Of a DNA stretch of 64,000 bases, positions 37,815 through 46,020 are shown piece after piece; the stretch's first letter is position 1, and every line of letters starts with the position of its first letter. Source of the stretch: Yoonia sp. G8-12 (GTDB lineage Bacteria > Pseudomonadota > Alphaproteobacteria > Rhodobacterales > Rhodobacteraceae); contig NZ_CP151762.1 of NCBI RefSeq assembly GCF_038443675.1, positions 1,612,001 through 1,676,000 on the forward strand. The letters run 5' to 3'. A program made the position numbers and the translations under genes. Below the pieces are notes generated by a model. The model saw nothing but the letters and a program-made list of their open reading frames with translations. It ran no database searches and was not told the origin of the DNA.

Positions 37815-39119
37815 ATGAACCCGCTTTACCGCAACGACCGCCACGGACAATTCCCTGAGAGCTGGTATGTCGCCTCCGCTGACATTCCGGCCGAACGCCC
37901 ACCGCTGACTGGCGAGATACAAGCCGATGTTTGCATTATTGGCGCAGGCTATACCGGTCTTTCAGCGGCGCGGCATCTGGCGTTGAAAGGTCTAGACGTG
38001 GTTGTATTGGAAGCCCACCGCACGGGCTTTGGTGCGTCCGGGCGCAACGGCGGGCAGGTGTGCAGTGGTTACGACAGCAATCAAACGACCCTGACCCGAA
38101 AACTGGGCGCTGGCCCCGCGAAGGCGCTTTGGGGCCTTGCCGAAGAAGCTAAATCCGATCTGCGAAACCTTTGCGCAAACCACATCCCCGAGGCGCGCTA
38201 TACCCCCGGCGTGATGCACGGCACCTACACGGCCAAAGAAACAGCGCAGGATGAGGCAGAGGTTGATCTGCTTGCCAGCGCCTATGGCTATGATCAGGCA
38301 CGGGTTTGTGGCCCTGACGAAATGCGCGGGTTGATCAACTCACCCCAGTATCACGGCGGGTTGCTTGATATGGGTGCAGGACACATCCACCCGCTGCGGT
38401 ATGTTTTAGGGCTGGCGCGGTTGGCAGAAGACGCTGGTGCGCGGATCTTTGAACGCTCGGAAGTGCACCGTATTGATAAGGGTGATCCGGCCATCGTTGC
38501 GACAAACAAGGGCCGTGTGAAGGCGCGTTTCGTGGTCCTTGCCGGCAACGGCTATCTGCCAAATCTGGAACGCAAAGTGGCGGCACGGGTCATGCCGCTC
38601 AATAGCTTCATCGGCGCGACCGAACCGCTGGGTGACCGCGCGGATGAAATCCTTGGTCAAGATATTGCGGTGCATGATAGCAAGTGGGTCGCGAATTACT
38701 TTCGCTTGTCCGAAGATAAAAGGCTGCTGTTCGGGGGGCGTCCGAGCTATTCGCTGGGGTTTCCCGAAGGCATCGCATCGTTGATGCAAAAACGTATCGC
38801 CAACATCTTCCCACAACTTGACGGCGTGAAGGTCGATTATGCATGGGGCGGCACTTTGGGGGTCACGATCCCGCGTATGCCTGCGGTGATCCGCGTCCCA
38901 CCGAATATTCTATCTGCGGGCGGTTATTCCGGGCATGGCGTGGCACTTTCGGGGCTGGCGGGCGAAGTCATGGCCGAAGCCATCGCCGGACAAGCAGGGC
39001 GGTTCGATATACTGGCCGACCTCAACGTGCCGAACTACCCCGGCGGGGCTGCATTCCGTTCGCCGCTGCTACGGTTGGCGATGACGTGGTATGCGATGCG
39101 GGACCGGTTAGGGCTTTGA
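37815..39119 (+). CDS. FAD-dependent oxidoreductase, PuuB-like
   Basis: 434 residues. Begins MNPLYRNDRHGQFPESWY, then CIIGAGYTGLSAARHLALKG (FAD loop), GASGRNGGQVCSGY as in gamma-glutamylputrescine oxidase, and C-terminal SAGGYSGHGVALSGLAGEV. Oxidises the gamma-glutamylated amine to an aldehyde in the Puu scheme. It starts 9 bases after the amidotransferase, making a ligase-amidase-oxidase operon. The aldehyde dehydrogenase (PuuC) is not in the window. Confidence 0.88.
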   Translation: MNPLYRNDRHGQFPESWYVASADIPAERPPLTGEIQADVCIIGAGYTGLSAARHLALKGLDVVVLEAHRTGFGASGRNGGQVCSGYDSNQTTLTRKLGAGPAKALWGLAEEAKSDLRNLCANHIPEARYTPGVMHGTYTAKETAQDEAEVDLLASAYGYDQARVCGPDEMRGLINSPQYHGGLLDMGAGHIHPLRYVLGLARLAEDAGARIFERSEVHRIDKGDPAIVATNKGRVKARFVVLAGNGYLPNLERKVAARVMPLNSFIGATEPLGDRADEILGQDIAVHDSKWVANYFRLSEDKRLLFGGRPSYSLGFPEGIASLMQKRIANIFPQLDGVKVDYAWGGTLGVTIPRMPAVIRVPPNILSAGGYSGHGVALSGLAGEVMAEAIAGQAGRFDILADLNVPNYPGGAAFRSPLLRLAMTWYAMRDRLGL

Positions 39120-39126
39120 AATTGGG

Positions 39127-39675
39127 CTATTTGCCCAGCTTTGACAGCTTTTCTTGCAAGGCGGCCAATTGATCTTTGATCTCGCCCAGATCGTCACTGT
39201 CCTTGCCATTTTCGCCTTCGGGTTTGCCTGCACCGGGAATCATTCCACCGGTCATCGCCTTGAAGAAGGCTTCTTGCTGCGCGCGCATTGCCTCAAATCC
39301 GGGCATGTTGGCGATGGGGCTGGCCTTACCGATGTTTTCCATCGCCTTGGTCTGGCCTTCGCGTAGCATGTCAAAGCTGGCCTGCAGGAACTGCGGCACC
39401 ACGGATGCGGCTTGGCTGGTGTAACTGCGCACAAGATCGGTCAGCACATCCACCGGCAAAACACTTTCGCCGCGGCTTTCGTGCTCTGCGATGATTTGCA
39501 ACAGGTATTGCCGGGTCAGGTCATCGCCCGATTTCAGATCAACAATCTGAACCTCACGCCCTTCGCGAATGAAAATGGCAATATCTTCAAGGGTCACGTA
39601 GTCGCTTGTCTCGGTATTATAAAGACGGCGGCTTGCGTAGCGTTTGATCAGCAGCGGTTTGTTGGTATCGGCCAA
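39127..39675 (-). CDS. phaR: Polyhydroxyalkanoate synthesis repressor PhaR
   Basis: 182 residues. The N-terminal DNA/PHB-binding domain reads KPLLIKRYASRRLYNTETSDYVTLEDIA, followed by EGREVQIVDLKSGDDLTRQYLLQ. A C-terminal coiled coil (IKDQLAALQEKLSKLGK) ends it. PhaR represses phasin and its own gene until it binds PHB granules. TTG at 39675 is preferred (AGAGGA upstream, relatives begin MADT-KPLLIKRY); an in-frame ATG at 39696 sits directly beside a probable PhaR operator and has no ribosome site. Confidence 0.92.
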   Translation of the reverse strand: MADTNKPLLIKRYASRRLYNTETSDYVTLEDIAIFIREGREVQIVDLKSGDDLTRQYLLQIIAEHESRGESVLPVDVLTDLVRSYTSQAASVVPQFLQASFDMLREGQTKAMENIGKASPIANMPGFEAMRAQQEAFFKAMTGGMIPGAGKPEGENGKDSDDLGEIKDQLAALQEKLSKLGK

Positions 39676-39697
39676 GAAACGATCCTCTCCGGACATG

Positions 39698-39708
39698 TTG
39701 CAGTGCAG
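39698..39708. promoter_or_regulatory. Probable PhaR operator upstream of phaR
   Basis: TTGCAGTGCAG, reverse complement CTGCACTGCAA, differs by one end base from the CTGC-ACT-GCAG site upstream of phaP. Placement suggests autoregulation. Confidence 0.6.
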
Positions 39709-39762
39709 AGAAGCCTATGCCGCGTCTGCGCAAAATGAAAGCACAATAGCGCAAAACAAAAA

Positions 39763-39790
39763 ACGGCCCGCAAATGCGGACCGTCTTTGG
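39763..39790 (-). terminator. Terminator of phaP
   Basis: On the minus strand: stem ACGGTCCGCA/TGCGGGCCGT (one mismatch), then T6. It lies between phaP and phaR. Confidence 0.75.
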
Positions 39791-39833
39791 AAAATCAAAC
39801 CCTCAGGGAGGCAAGGGCGATTTTTCTTTTAAC

Positions 39834-40286
39834 TTACTTCGCAGCAGCAGTTGCTTTTTTAGCAGCTGTTGTCAGCTCGGCCTGTGCTTTTTTCGCAGCA
39901 GCAGTCATGTCCTCGGACATGTCTTTGCCAGCAGCCATCACCAGCTCCATAGTCTGTGTCTGAACTTTTTTCGCGATCTCAGCGAAAGCAGACATGTGCT
40001 CGGCAGCGGATTCAGCGGAAGCAGATGCAAAATCTGTCATTGCTTTTGCATAGTCAGCAGGCTCGGACTTTGCTTTGGACATGGCTTCGATTTTTGCCAG
40101 TGTGTCCTGTGTCCACTTTGCAGACAGCTCGGCAGATTTGCCAGCAGCGTCGATTGCGACGGCAGACATTTTCTCAGCCATAGCAGTCTGGTTCTTGAAC
40201 TGCTCTTCCATTGCTTTGGTGTCGACAGGAAACGCGCCTGCCATGTCTTTAAAGATCGCGGTGAAGTCTTGTGCTTTAGCAGCCAT
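39834..40286 (-). CDS. phaP: Phasin family protein
   Basis: 150 residues, fully helical and Ala/Lys-rich (ends AELTTAAKKATAAAK), with the phasin pattern TKAMEEQFKNQTAMAEKM and NKA-type heptads. It coats PHB granules and sets their size and number. It is preceded by TGC-rich operators and lies between phaC and phaR, as in Rhodobacter and Paracoccus relatives. Confidence 0.9.
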   Translation of the reverse strand: MAAKAQDFTAIFKDMAGAFPVDTKAMEEQFKNQTAMAEKMSAVAIDAAGKSAELSAKWTQDTLAKIEAMSKAKSEPADYAKAMTDFASASAESAAEHMSAFAEIAKKVQTQTMELVMAAGKDMSEDMTAAAKKAQAELTTAAKKATAAAK

Positions 40287-40350
40287 TGTAGTCGCCTTTC
40301 GGTTTGTCGGTGCGGTGTATTCCGCGCTAATTCGATGACACCAATATGCA

Positions 40351-40412
40351 TGCTGCAGCGCAGCATTTCAAGTCTTTTTTCTGCACTGCAGCATATTTCT
40401 TCTGCAGATGCA
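40351..40412. promoter_or_regulatory. Cluster of PhaR-type TGC-rich operators upstream of phaP
   Basis: Three boxes: TGCTGCAGCGCAGCA at 40351-40365 (contains CTGC-N3-GCAG), CTGCACTGCAG at 40381-40391 (CTGC-N3-GCAG) and CTGCAGATGCA at 40402-40412. Paracoccus PhaR is known to bind such TGC-rich sites in the phaC-phaP gap. Binding here is inferred. Confidence 0.7.
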
Positions 40413-40431
40413 TATTTTCTTGAAATTTGAA

Positions 40432-42228
40432 CTACTTATTAACTACGTAAGTGCCCGGCGCGGGCGCAAGGACAGGGTGATCTGCGTCTCCGGGCGTCCT
40501 TGCCGTGACTTTTTTACCCGATTTTTTGGACAACCAAGCATCCCATCGCGGCCACCATGACCCTTCGTGCTTTTCTGCGCTATCCAGCCAGTCGTCTGCC
40601 GTTAGCCCTAGTTCGGGGTTGGTGTAGTGGCCATATTTGTTCTTGGTCGGCGGATTGATAATGCCCGCGATATGCCCGCTTTCCGACAGGATGAAGGTTT
40701 TATCCTTTGATCCCATCTGGGCCACACCAGCATAGCTGCTTTTCCACGCGGCAATGTGATCTGTCTCGCAGGCAATCGCGCACAAAGGCACTGAGACATC
40801 TTTGAGATGCACGGTCTCGCCCGCAATCTCGAAACCTGTCGTTGCGAATTTGTCGTTCTGGCACAGCCCGCGCAGATACTCGACCGACATACAGGCCGGA
40901 AGGTTCGTCCCGTCTCCGTTCCAATACAGAAGATCGAACGCAGGCGGCGCCTTGCCCATCATATAACTTTTGATGGCAGGGCCATAGATCAGGTCGTTTG
41001 AGCGCAGATAGGAAAACGTGCGCGACATAAAGAAGGAATCCAGCACACCGTTCTTTTCGACTTCGCTCTCGATCCCGTCGACAAAATCATCATCAAGGAA
41101 AACCCCGACCTCGCCCCGATCCGAGAAATCAGTGAGTGTGGTAAAGAATGTTGCGGCATTCACCGAGGTATCCTTGCGCTTTTTCATCAGGGCCAGCGTC
41201 ATCGACAGGGTCGTCCCGGCGATGCAATAGCCCACCGCGTTGACCTTTTTCACATCGCAGATGTCTTTGACCTCTTTGATCGCGGTCAGATAGCCCTGTT
41301 CGACATAGTCGGTCATCGTGGTATCGCGATATCCCGCATCCGGGTTCACCCAAGAGACGACAAAGACAGTATAACCCTGCTCCACCGCCCATTTGATCAA
41401 ACTGTTCTGCGGTTTGAGATCAAGGATATAGAATTTGTTGATCCAGGGCGGGAAGATAATCAGCGGGGTCTCATAGACCTTTTCGGTCGTCGGCGTGTAT
41501 TGGATCAGCTCGAACATATGGTTGCGATAGACAACCGACCCCGGCGTTGTGGCAAGGTTTTCACCCAGCTTAAATGCCTTCTTGTCGGCCAAAGTCACCA
41601 CAAGATCACCGTCATTGGCCTCAAGATCGGCAATCAGGTTTTCAAGACCCGCAACAAGGCTTTCGCCTTCGGTTTCGGCGGCCAATGCCAAGGCTTCGGG
41701 GTTGGTGGGCAGAAAGTTGGTCGGACTGATCAGATCGACCAATTGCTGGCTGAAATAGCGCAAGCGCTTCTTTTCCTCAGAATCAAGCGTGTCGATATCA
41801 TCGACCGCCTGCTGCACTGCAGAAGCGTTCATCAGGTACTGTTGCTTGATGAAATTGAAGTAGGGATTAGTGTCCCACAACTCATGCGAAAACCGGCGAT
41901 CCTTGGGGGTTTCGTCTGTTGGCGGCTCTAACTTGCCCTGCGCAAGCAGGTGTTGCGCTTCGACATAATGCTTTACCGACTTGCCCCAAAACCCCAGCTG
42001 ATGTTCGATCAGTTTAGCGGGATTATGCATCATTTCAGTCATATAAGCGGTGGCCGCCTTGACGTAGAGTTCCTGACTAGGCCCCTGCAAGGCAGGTGCA
42101 ACAGTGCGACCTTGTGCCATTACGTTCAACAAACGTTGGGTCAGTTCTTCTACCCGCGCGAGATTAGCCTCAAGTTTTGCGACATTTTGGCCGACCGCAT
42201 CTTGCGCTTCTAAATCGTTTGTTGTCAT
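40432..42228 (-). CDS. phaC: Class I poly(3-hydroxyalkanoate) synthase
   Basis: 598 residues. The lipase-like box with Cys nucleophile is VNAVGYCIAGTTLSMTLAL; the catalytic His is in ILSESGHIAGIINPP and Asp in CETDHIAAWKS. FPPWINKFYILDLKPQNSL is a class I signature. Polymerises hydroxyacyl-CoA into PHB at the granule surface. ATG 42228 has AAGGAAG at 5-base spacing; the longer frame to 42264 runs through a palindrome and is rejected. Confidence 0.96.
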   Translation of the reverse strand: MTTNDLEAQDAVGQNVAKLEANLARVEELTQRLLNVMAQGRTVAPALQGPSQELYVKAATAYMTEMMHNPAKLIEHQLGFWGKSVKHYVEAQHLLAQGKLEPPTDETPKDRRFSHELWDTNPYFNFIKQQYLMNASAVQQAVDDIDTLDSEEKKRLRYFSQQLVDLISPTNFLPTNPEALALAAETEGESLVAGLENLIADLEANDGDLVVTLADKKAFKLGENLATTPGSVVYRNHMFELIQYTPTTEKVYETPLIIFPPWINKFYILDLKPQNSLIKWAVEQGYTVFVVSWVNPDAGYRDTTMTDYVEQGYLTAIKEVKDICDVKKVNAVGYCIAGTTLSMTLALMKKRKDTSVNAATFFTTLTDFSDRGEVGVFLDDDFVDGIESEVEKNGVLDSFFMSRTFSYLRSNDLIYGPAIKSYMMGKAPPAFDLLYWNGDGTNLPACMSVEYLRGLCQNDKFATTGFEIAGETVHLKDVSVPLCAIACETDHIAAWKSSYAGVAQMGSKDKTFILSESGHIAGIINPPTKNKYGHYTNPELGLTADDWLDSAEKHEGSWWPRWDAWLSKKSGKKVTARTPGDADHPVLAPAPGTYVVNK

Positions 42229-42245
42229 TTTAACTTCCTTATGCA

Positions 42246-42265
42246 TATGCTGCAGGTGCAGCATA
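42246..42265. promoter_or_regulatory. Perfect palindrome in the phaC/phaZ divergent promoter
   Basis: TATGCTGCAGGTGCAGCATA: two 9-bp arms around GG, 18 bases upstream of phaC and 29 upstream of phaZ. It shares TGC/GCA half sites with the phaP operators, so it is probably a PhaR site controlling both synthase and depolymerase. Confidence 0.65.
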
Positions 42266-42294
42266 ACCTGTGTTTACCATCGGAGTTCTACGAC

Positions 42295-43566
42295 ATGAAG
42301 TATATGATGACCTATGACCTGATGGAAAGCATGCGCAACACCAATCAGTGGCTGGGCTCGACTGCACGGGCCTTTGCATCCTATCCGGTGATGTCTTGGG
42401 GGGCAAACCCTGCGATTGACTGGCTCAAGGCGTGGGGCGAAGTCACCGAGCGTACATTTGCACGCATGGTTGCCAAGCCAGACTGGAATATTCCTGTTCA
42501 AACGGGGCATGATGGAACCGACATGGTCGTGACAACCGAGAAGGTTGTCGAAAAGCCTTTCGGCGATCTGATCCGTTTCCGTGTCGGCAACCGCCCTGAC
42601 CGGTCCCGCAAGATCCTGCTGGTGGCACCCATGTCGGGGCACTACGCGACTTTGCTGCGCAAAACGGTCATCAGCCTGCTGCCCGATACAGATGTCTATA
42701 TCACCGACTGGCACAATGCCCGCGACATTCCTGTCAGCGCCGGAAAATTTGATATCGAGGATTATACCCTCTATCTGATGGATTTCATGCGCGAGATGGG
42801 CCCTGACACCCATGTGCTTGCCGTGTGCCAGCCCGTCCCGCTTGCTTTGGCCGCAACCGCCTATCTGGCCGAGCTTGATCCCGCGGCACAGCCCCGCTCG
42901 CTCACCCTGATCGGCGGCCCCGTTGATCCAGAGGCAAACCATACCGAAGTCACCGATTTTGGCCGGTCTGTGACCATGGGCCAGCTAGAAGAGACGATGA
43001 TCCAGCGCGTCGGCTTTAAACATGCCGGTGTGGGCCGCATGGTCTATCCTGGCCTGCTGCAACTGGCATCATTCATTTCGATGAACGCCGAAACACATTC
43101 AACCGCCTTCCGCGACGAGATCATTCGCGTCGCCAAGGGCGAAGCATCGGAACATAACCGCCACAATGCGTTCTATGATGAATATCTTGCCGTGATGGAT
43201 ATGACGGCCGAGTTCTACCTTTCAACGGTAGAACGGATCTTCAAAGGCCGCGAAATTGCCCGCAACGAATTTGTTGTGGACGGTCACAAGGTGGACTTCA
43301 GCAAGATCACAACTGTCGCTGTGAAGATCGTCGAAGGCGAAGATGATGATATTTCAGCGCCGGGCCAGTGCCTTGCTGCGTTGGGTCTGCTGACAGGCCT
43401 GCCCGACAGCAAGAAAGCCGCACACCTTGAACCTGGCGCAGGCCACTACGGTATCTTTGCCGGTAGCAGCTGGCGCAATAACATCCGGCCATTGGTTCTG
43501 GATTTCATTGATGCCAACTCTGACAGACCCCGCTCAAAGCCCGGCAAGGTGGTCTCGATCAATTAA
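42295..43566 (+). CDS. phaZ: Intracellular poly(3-hydroxybutyrate) depolymerase
   Basis: 423 residues. Starts MKYMMTYDLMESMRNTNQWL as in the PhaZ1 family; the nucleophile Cys is in VLAVCQPVPLALAA, a lipase-like box with Cys as in Cupriavidus PhaZ, and His is in EPGAGHYGIFAGSSWR. Degrades stored PHB. The ATG at 42295 follows CGGAG by 9 bases. Divergent from phaC through a shared palindrome; it overlaps the convergent hydrolase gene by 8 bases. Confidence 0.95.
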   Translation: MKYMMTYDLMESMRNTNQWLGSTARAFASYPVMSWGANPAIDWLKAWGEVTERTFARMVAKPDWNIPVQTGHDGTDMVVTTEKVVEKPFGDLIRFRVGNRPDRSRKILLVAPMSGHYATLLRKTVISLLPDTDVYITDWHNARDIPVSAGKFDIEDYTLYLMDFMREMGPDTHVLAVCQPVPLALAATAYLAELDPAAQPRSLTLIGGPVDPEANHTEVTDFGRSVTMGQLEETMIQRVGFKHAGVGRMVYPGLLQLASFISMNAETHSTAFRDEIIRVAKGEASEHNRHNAFYDEYLAVMDMTAEFYLSTVERIFKGREIARNEFVVDGHKVDFSKITTVAVKIVEGEDDDISAPGQCLAALGLLTGLPDSKKAAHLEPGAGHYGIFAGSSWRNNIRPLVLDFIDANSDRPRSKPGKVVSIN

Positions 43567-44299
43567 GCGAGCTGGCTGGCATTGTCGGCCGCAGCATCAT
43601 CGGTTGCTTCATCCAGCGCTGTAACGCGTCGGTTGTGGCATCCGGTGCTTCGAGCGTGGGCAGATAGCCCGCCCCTTCGATGATTTCCAACTGCGCATAA
43701 GGGATCAATTCGGCCAGAAATTCCTGGCGCTTGATCTGGTATTGCCCGTCATGGCGCCCACAAATCACTGCTGTGGGTTGCAGGATTTGGCGCAACATGC
43801 CCTGCTGATCCTTGCGGCGCTGGAGCGCGCGCGCCTGCTTGATATATATCTCTGGACCCAACGCATGGCCCATCGCCGTCAGCTCGCGCACCAGTTCAAC
43901 CTTGTCCGTAGACGGTGCCATCCATGTCGAATTGATCTCATGCTGCAAGACATCGTTCCAACGCCCTGCACGGGCGGCAATGATATGCGGCTCGCGCGCG
44001 GCGGCGGCCTCTGGTGTGTCGGCTTGCGGGCTTGTGCTGATCAAGGCAATCCGCGTCACGCGGTCCGGTGCACGGCGGATGACCTCCATCGCCACCATGC
44101 CGCCAAGCCCCATGCCGCAAAGCGCAAACTTTGGCGGTGACCAACTCAGGATCTGACTTGCGATTTCTTCAATCCGTTCCCCGCAGGTGGGTGGGGCAAC
44201 CATCACCGCATGCGCCTGCGACATCACCTGCATTTGCGGCGCAAAAACGCGCGCATCAGACAGCATTGGCGGGATCATCACCAGCGTTTCACGCGGCAT
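43559..44299 (-). CDS. Alpha/beta-hydrolase-fold protein with glycine at the nucleophile position
   Basis: 246 residues of the alpha/beta hydrolase fold (DARVFAPQM cap start, VTRIALISTSP strand, VICGRHDGQYQI acid region). The nucleophile elbow, normally G-x-S-x-G, reads CGMGLGGMVAMEV, with Gly where Ser is expected. The usual C-terminal His region reads EGAGYLPTLEAPD, with Tyr where His is expected. It is therefore possibly non-catalytic. It is the last gene of a three-hydrolase set and ends within phaZ's 3' end. Confidence 0.8.
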   Translation of the reverse strand: MPRETLVMIPPMLSDARVFAPQMQVMSQAHAVMVAPPTCGERIEEIASQILSWSPPKFALCGMGLGGMVAMEVIRRAPDRVTRIALISTSPQADTPEAAAAREPHIIAARAGRWNDVLQHEINSTWMAPSTDKVELVRELTAMGHALGPEIYIKQARALQRRKDQQGMLRQILQPTAVICGRHDGQYQIKRQEFLAELIPYAQLEIIEGAGYLPTLEAPDATTDALQRWMKQPMMLRPTMPASSLN

Positions 44300-44380
44300 T
44301 GTGTAAAAGCCCTAACAAACTGCTCAACCCTTATAGGTTTTCTAACACTCTGGCGCGGAAACGGCTGTCCCGCAAGTGTT

Positions 44381-45268
44381 TCAGTCCGCAGGCAGCGCCT
44401 TGACCCAAGCAACAATCTGCCGACAAAGCGGCGCAGTCTGGCCGGGCGAGAAGACATCACCGGCCATCACATGCCCCATGTCATCATCCTGAGGTGTCTG
44501 GATCAACGCCACACTCTGTGTGGGCGCACCCCAGCGCGCTATGACCTTGCGTGTTTCATCCGGGTGGACGACCTGATCAGCGTCGTTCACGCAAAAGAGC
44601 GCCGGTGTCCGGATGATCGAAAGATCCGCTTGGCGCACGGCCTGCACCGCGTCAGCCATGACATGGACCGCCGCAACGGGTACATCCAGCGTCCAATAGG
44701 CTGCATGGGACGCACTGATCGGTTCGACCTTGCGCGTTGTCCCGGCGATATATTTTGACCAATGCCGCGAGGCTGGCAGATCAAGCAAGCCCTGCAAAAC
44801 ACGGTGGCGCAGTCCGAAGTTGGGCGAGATATGCACCATCGCCTTTACCTGCACGCCCTCGGCCAAAGCGAGCGTGGCCAAAGTACAGCCGGTGGAACAC
44901 CCCATGATGATCACCTCTTCCCCCAAGGTCTGGGCGATCGCAATCGCCTCGGCCACATCACGCCGCCAATCGGCCAGCGTGGCCGCACCCATCGCGGCAC
45001 TATCCTGCCCGTGCCCCGTGAGCCGCGTGAAATGCAGGTTCGCGCCCAGCGCCTTGGCCACCAGATCGGGCAGCGGCCGCAATTCTTGCCCCGTTGCAGA
45101 GAATCCGTGGATATAGAGCACCGACACTTGGGTGCGCGTGGCGGAGGCACCTGCCCAAATGATCCGCTTTTCGCAGCCCGGGCGGAGATTTGGCACCTGT
45201 GCTTCTGCTGCGGCAAGTGTCGCTTCGATGGTCGCGAGGTCACGGCTCTGCGTCGGGCGAGGAGTCAC
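44381..45268 (-). CDS. Alpha/beta hydrolase
   Basis: 295 residues. VLYIHGFSATGQELRPL oxyanion region, nucleophile Ser in IMGCSTGCTLATLAL, acid Asp in CVNDADQVVHP, His in DDDMGHVMAGDVFSP. Carboxylesterase/monoglyceride-lipase-like; substrate unknown. The start overlaps the stop of the next upstream hydrolase by 4 bases (ATGA). Confidence 0.88.
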   Translation of the reverse strand: MTPRPTQSRDLATIEATLAAAEAQVPNLRPGCEKRIIWAGASATRTQVSVLYIHGFSATGQELRPLPDLVAKALGANLHFTRLTGHGQDSAAMGAATLADWRRDVAEAIAIAQTLGEEVIIMGCSTGCTLATLALAEGVQVKAMVHISPNFGLRHRVLQGLLDLPASRHWSKYIAGTTRKVEPISASHAAYWTLDVPVAAVHVMADAVQAVRQADLSIIRTPALFCVNDADQVVHPDETRKVIARWGAPTQSVALIQTPQDDDMGHVMAGDVFSPGQTAPLCRQIVAWVKALPAD

Positions 45269-46020
45269 CGCGATACCATGGCGCGCGCCTGCGCCAGAAC
45301 ATCCGTGACCGCATCCGCAATCAGATCAAGACAGGTGTCATCGGAAAACCGGTGATCAGCACCCTTCACAAGCGTCAGCCGCATGTCGGGGCCAGTGGCA
45401 TGCTCCAACAGGCGCAGGGCTACGGACAAATCCACGTCCGCGTCCGCCGTGCCTTGCAAGAAGCGCACAGGAAACGGCAGCGCCAAAGGATCACGCAACA
45501 CCAACCGCGTCCGCCCTTCCTCGATCAGGCGGCGGGTGATGATATAAGGTTCGCCGTATTCCGAAGGCAGCGCCACCTGCCCTGCCATCAGTTCGGCCTT
45601 TTGTGCGTCGGAAAACCCCGCCCACATGCTGTCTTCGGTGAAATCCGGCGCGGCGGCGATTGTCACCATTCCCGCCACCCGTTCAGGCATGGCCCGCGCG
45701 ACCAGCAGGGAAATCCAACCACCCATACTGGACCCAACCAGCACAACCTTGCCCGCCAAAAGCCCAAGGGCCGCGCAGGCATCTTCGAACCAGTCACCGA
45801 TGGCACCGTCGGTAAAGGCTTCGCTGCTTTCGCCGTGGCCGGAGTAGTCGAACCGAAGAAAGGCGCGACCTTGCGCGCGGGCCCACTGTTCCAGAAACAC
45901 GGCCTTGGTGCCGCCCATATCAGACTTGAACCCGCCCAAAAATACCACGGCGGGGCCGGTCCCGTCTGTCAGGTGATAGGCGATCCGGCGGCCCTGCGGT
46001 GTGACCAGTTCATCAGGCAT
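45265..46020 (-). CDS. Alpha/beta hydrolase, thioesterase-like
   Basis: 251 residues. VVFLGGFKSDMGGTKA oxyanion loop, FDYSGHGESS, Ser in LVGSSMGGWISLLVA and His in VKGADHRFSDD. Order and motifs resemble ABHD10-like acyl-thioesterases found across alphaproteobacteria. It overlaps the MFS gene by 8 bases at its start. Confidence 0.88.
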   Translation of the reverse strand: MPDELVTPQGRRIAYHLTDGTGPAVVFLGGFKSDMGGTKAVFLEQWARAQGRAFLRFDYSGHGESSEAFTDGAIGDWFEDACAALGLLAGKVVLVGSSMGGWISLLVARAMPERVAGMVTIAAAPDFTEDSMWAGFSDAQKAELMAGQVALPSEYGEPYIITRRLIEEGRTRLVLRDPLALPFPVRFLQGTADADVDLSVALRLLEHATGPDMRLTLVKGADHRFSDDTCLDLIADAVTDVLAQARAMVSR

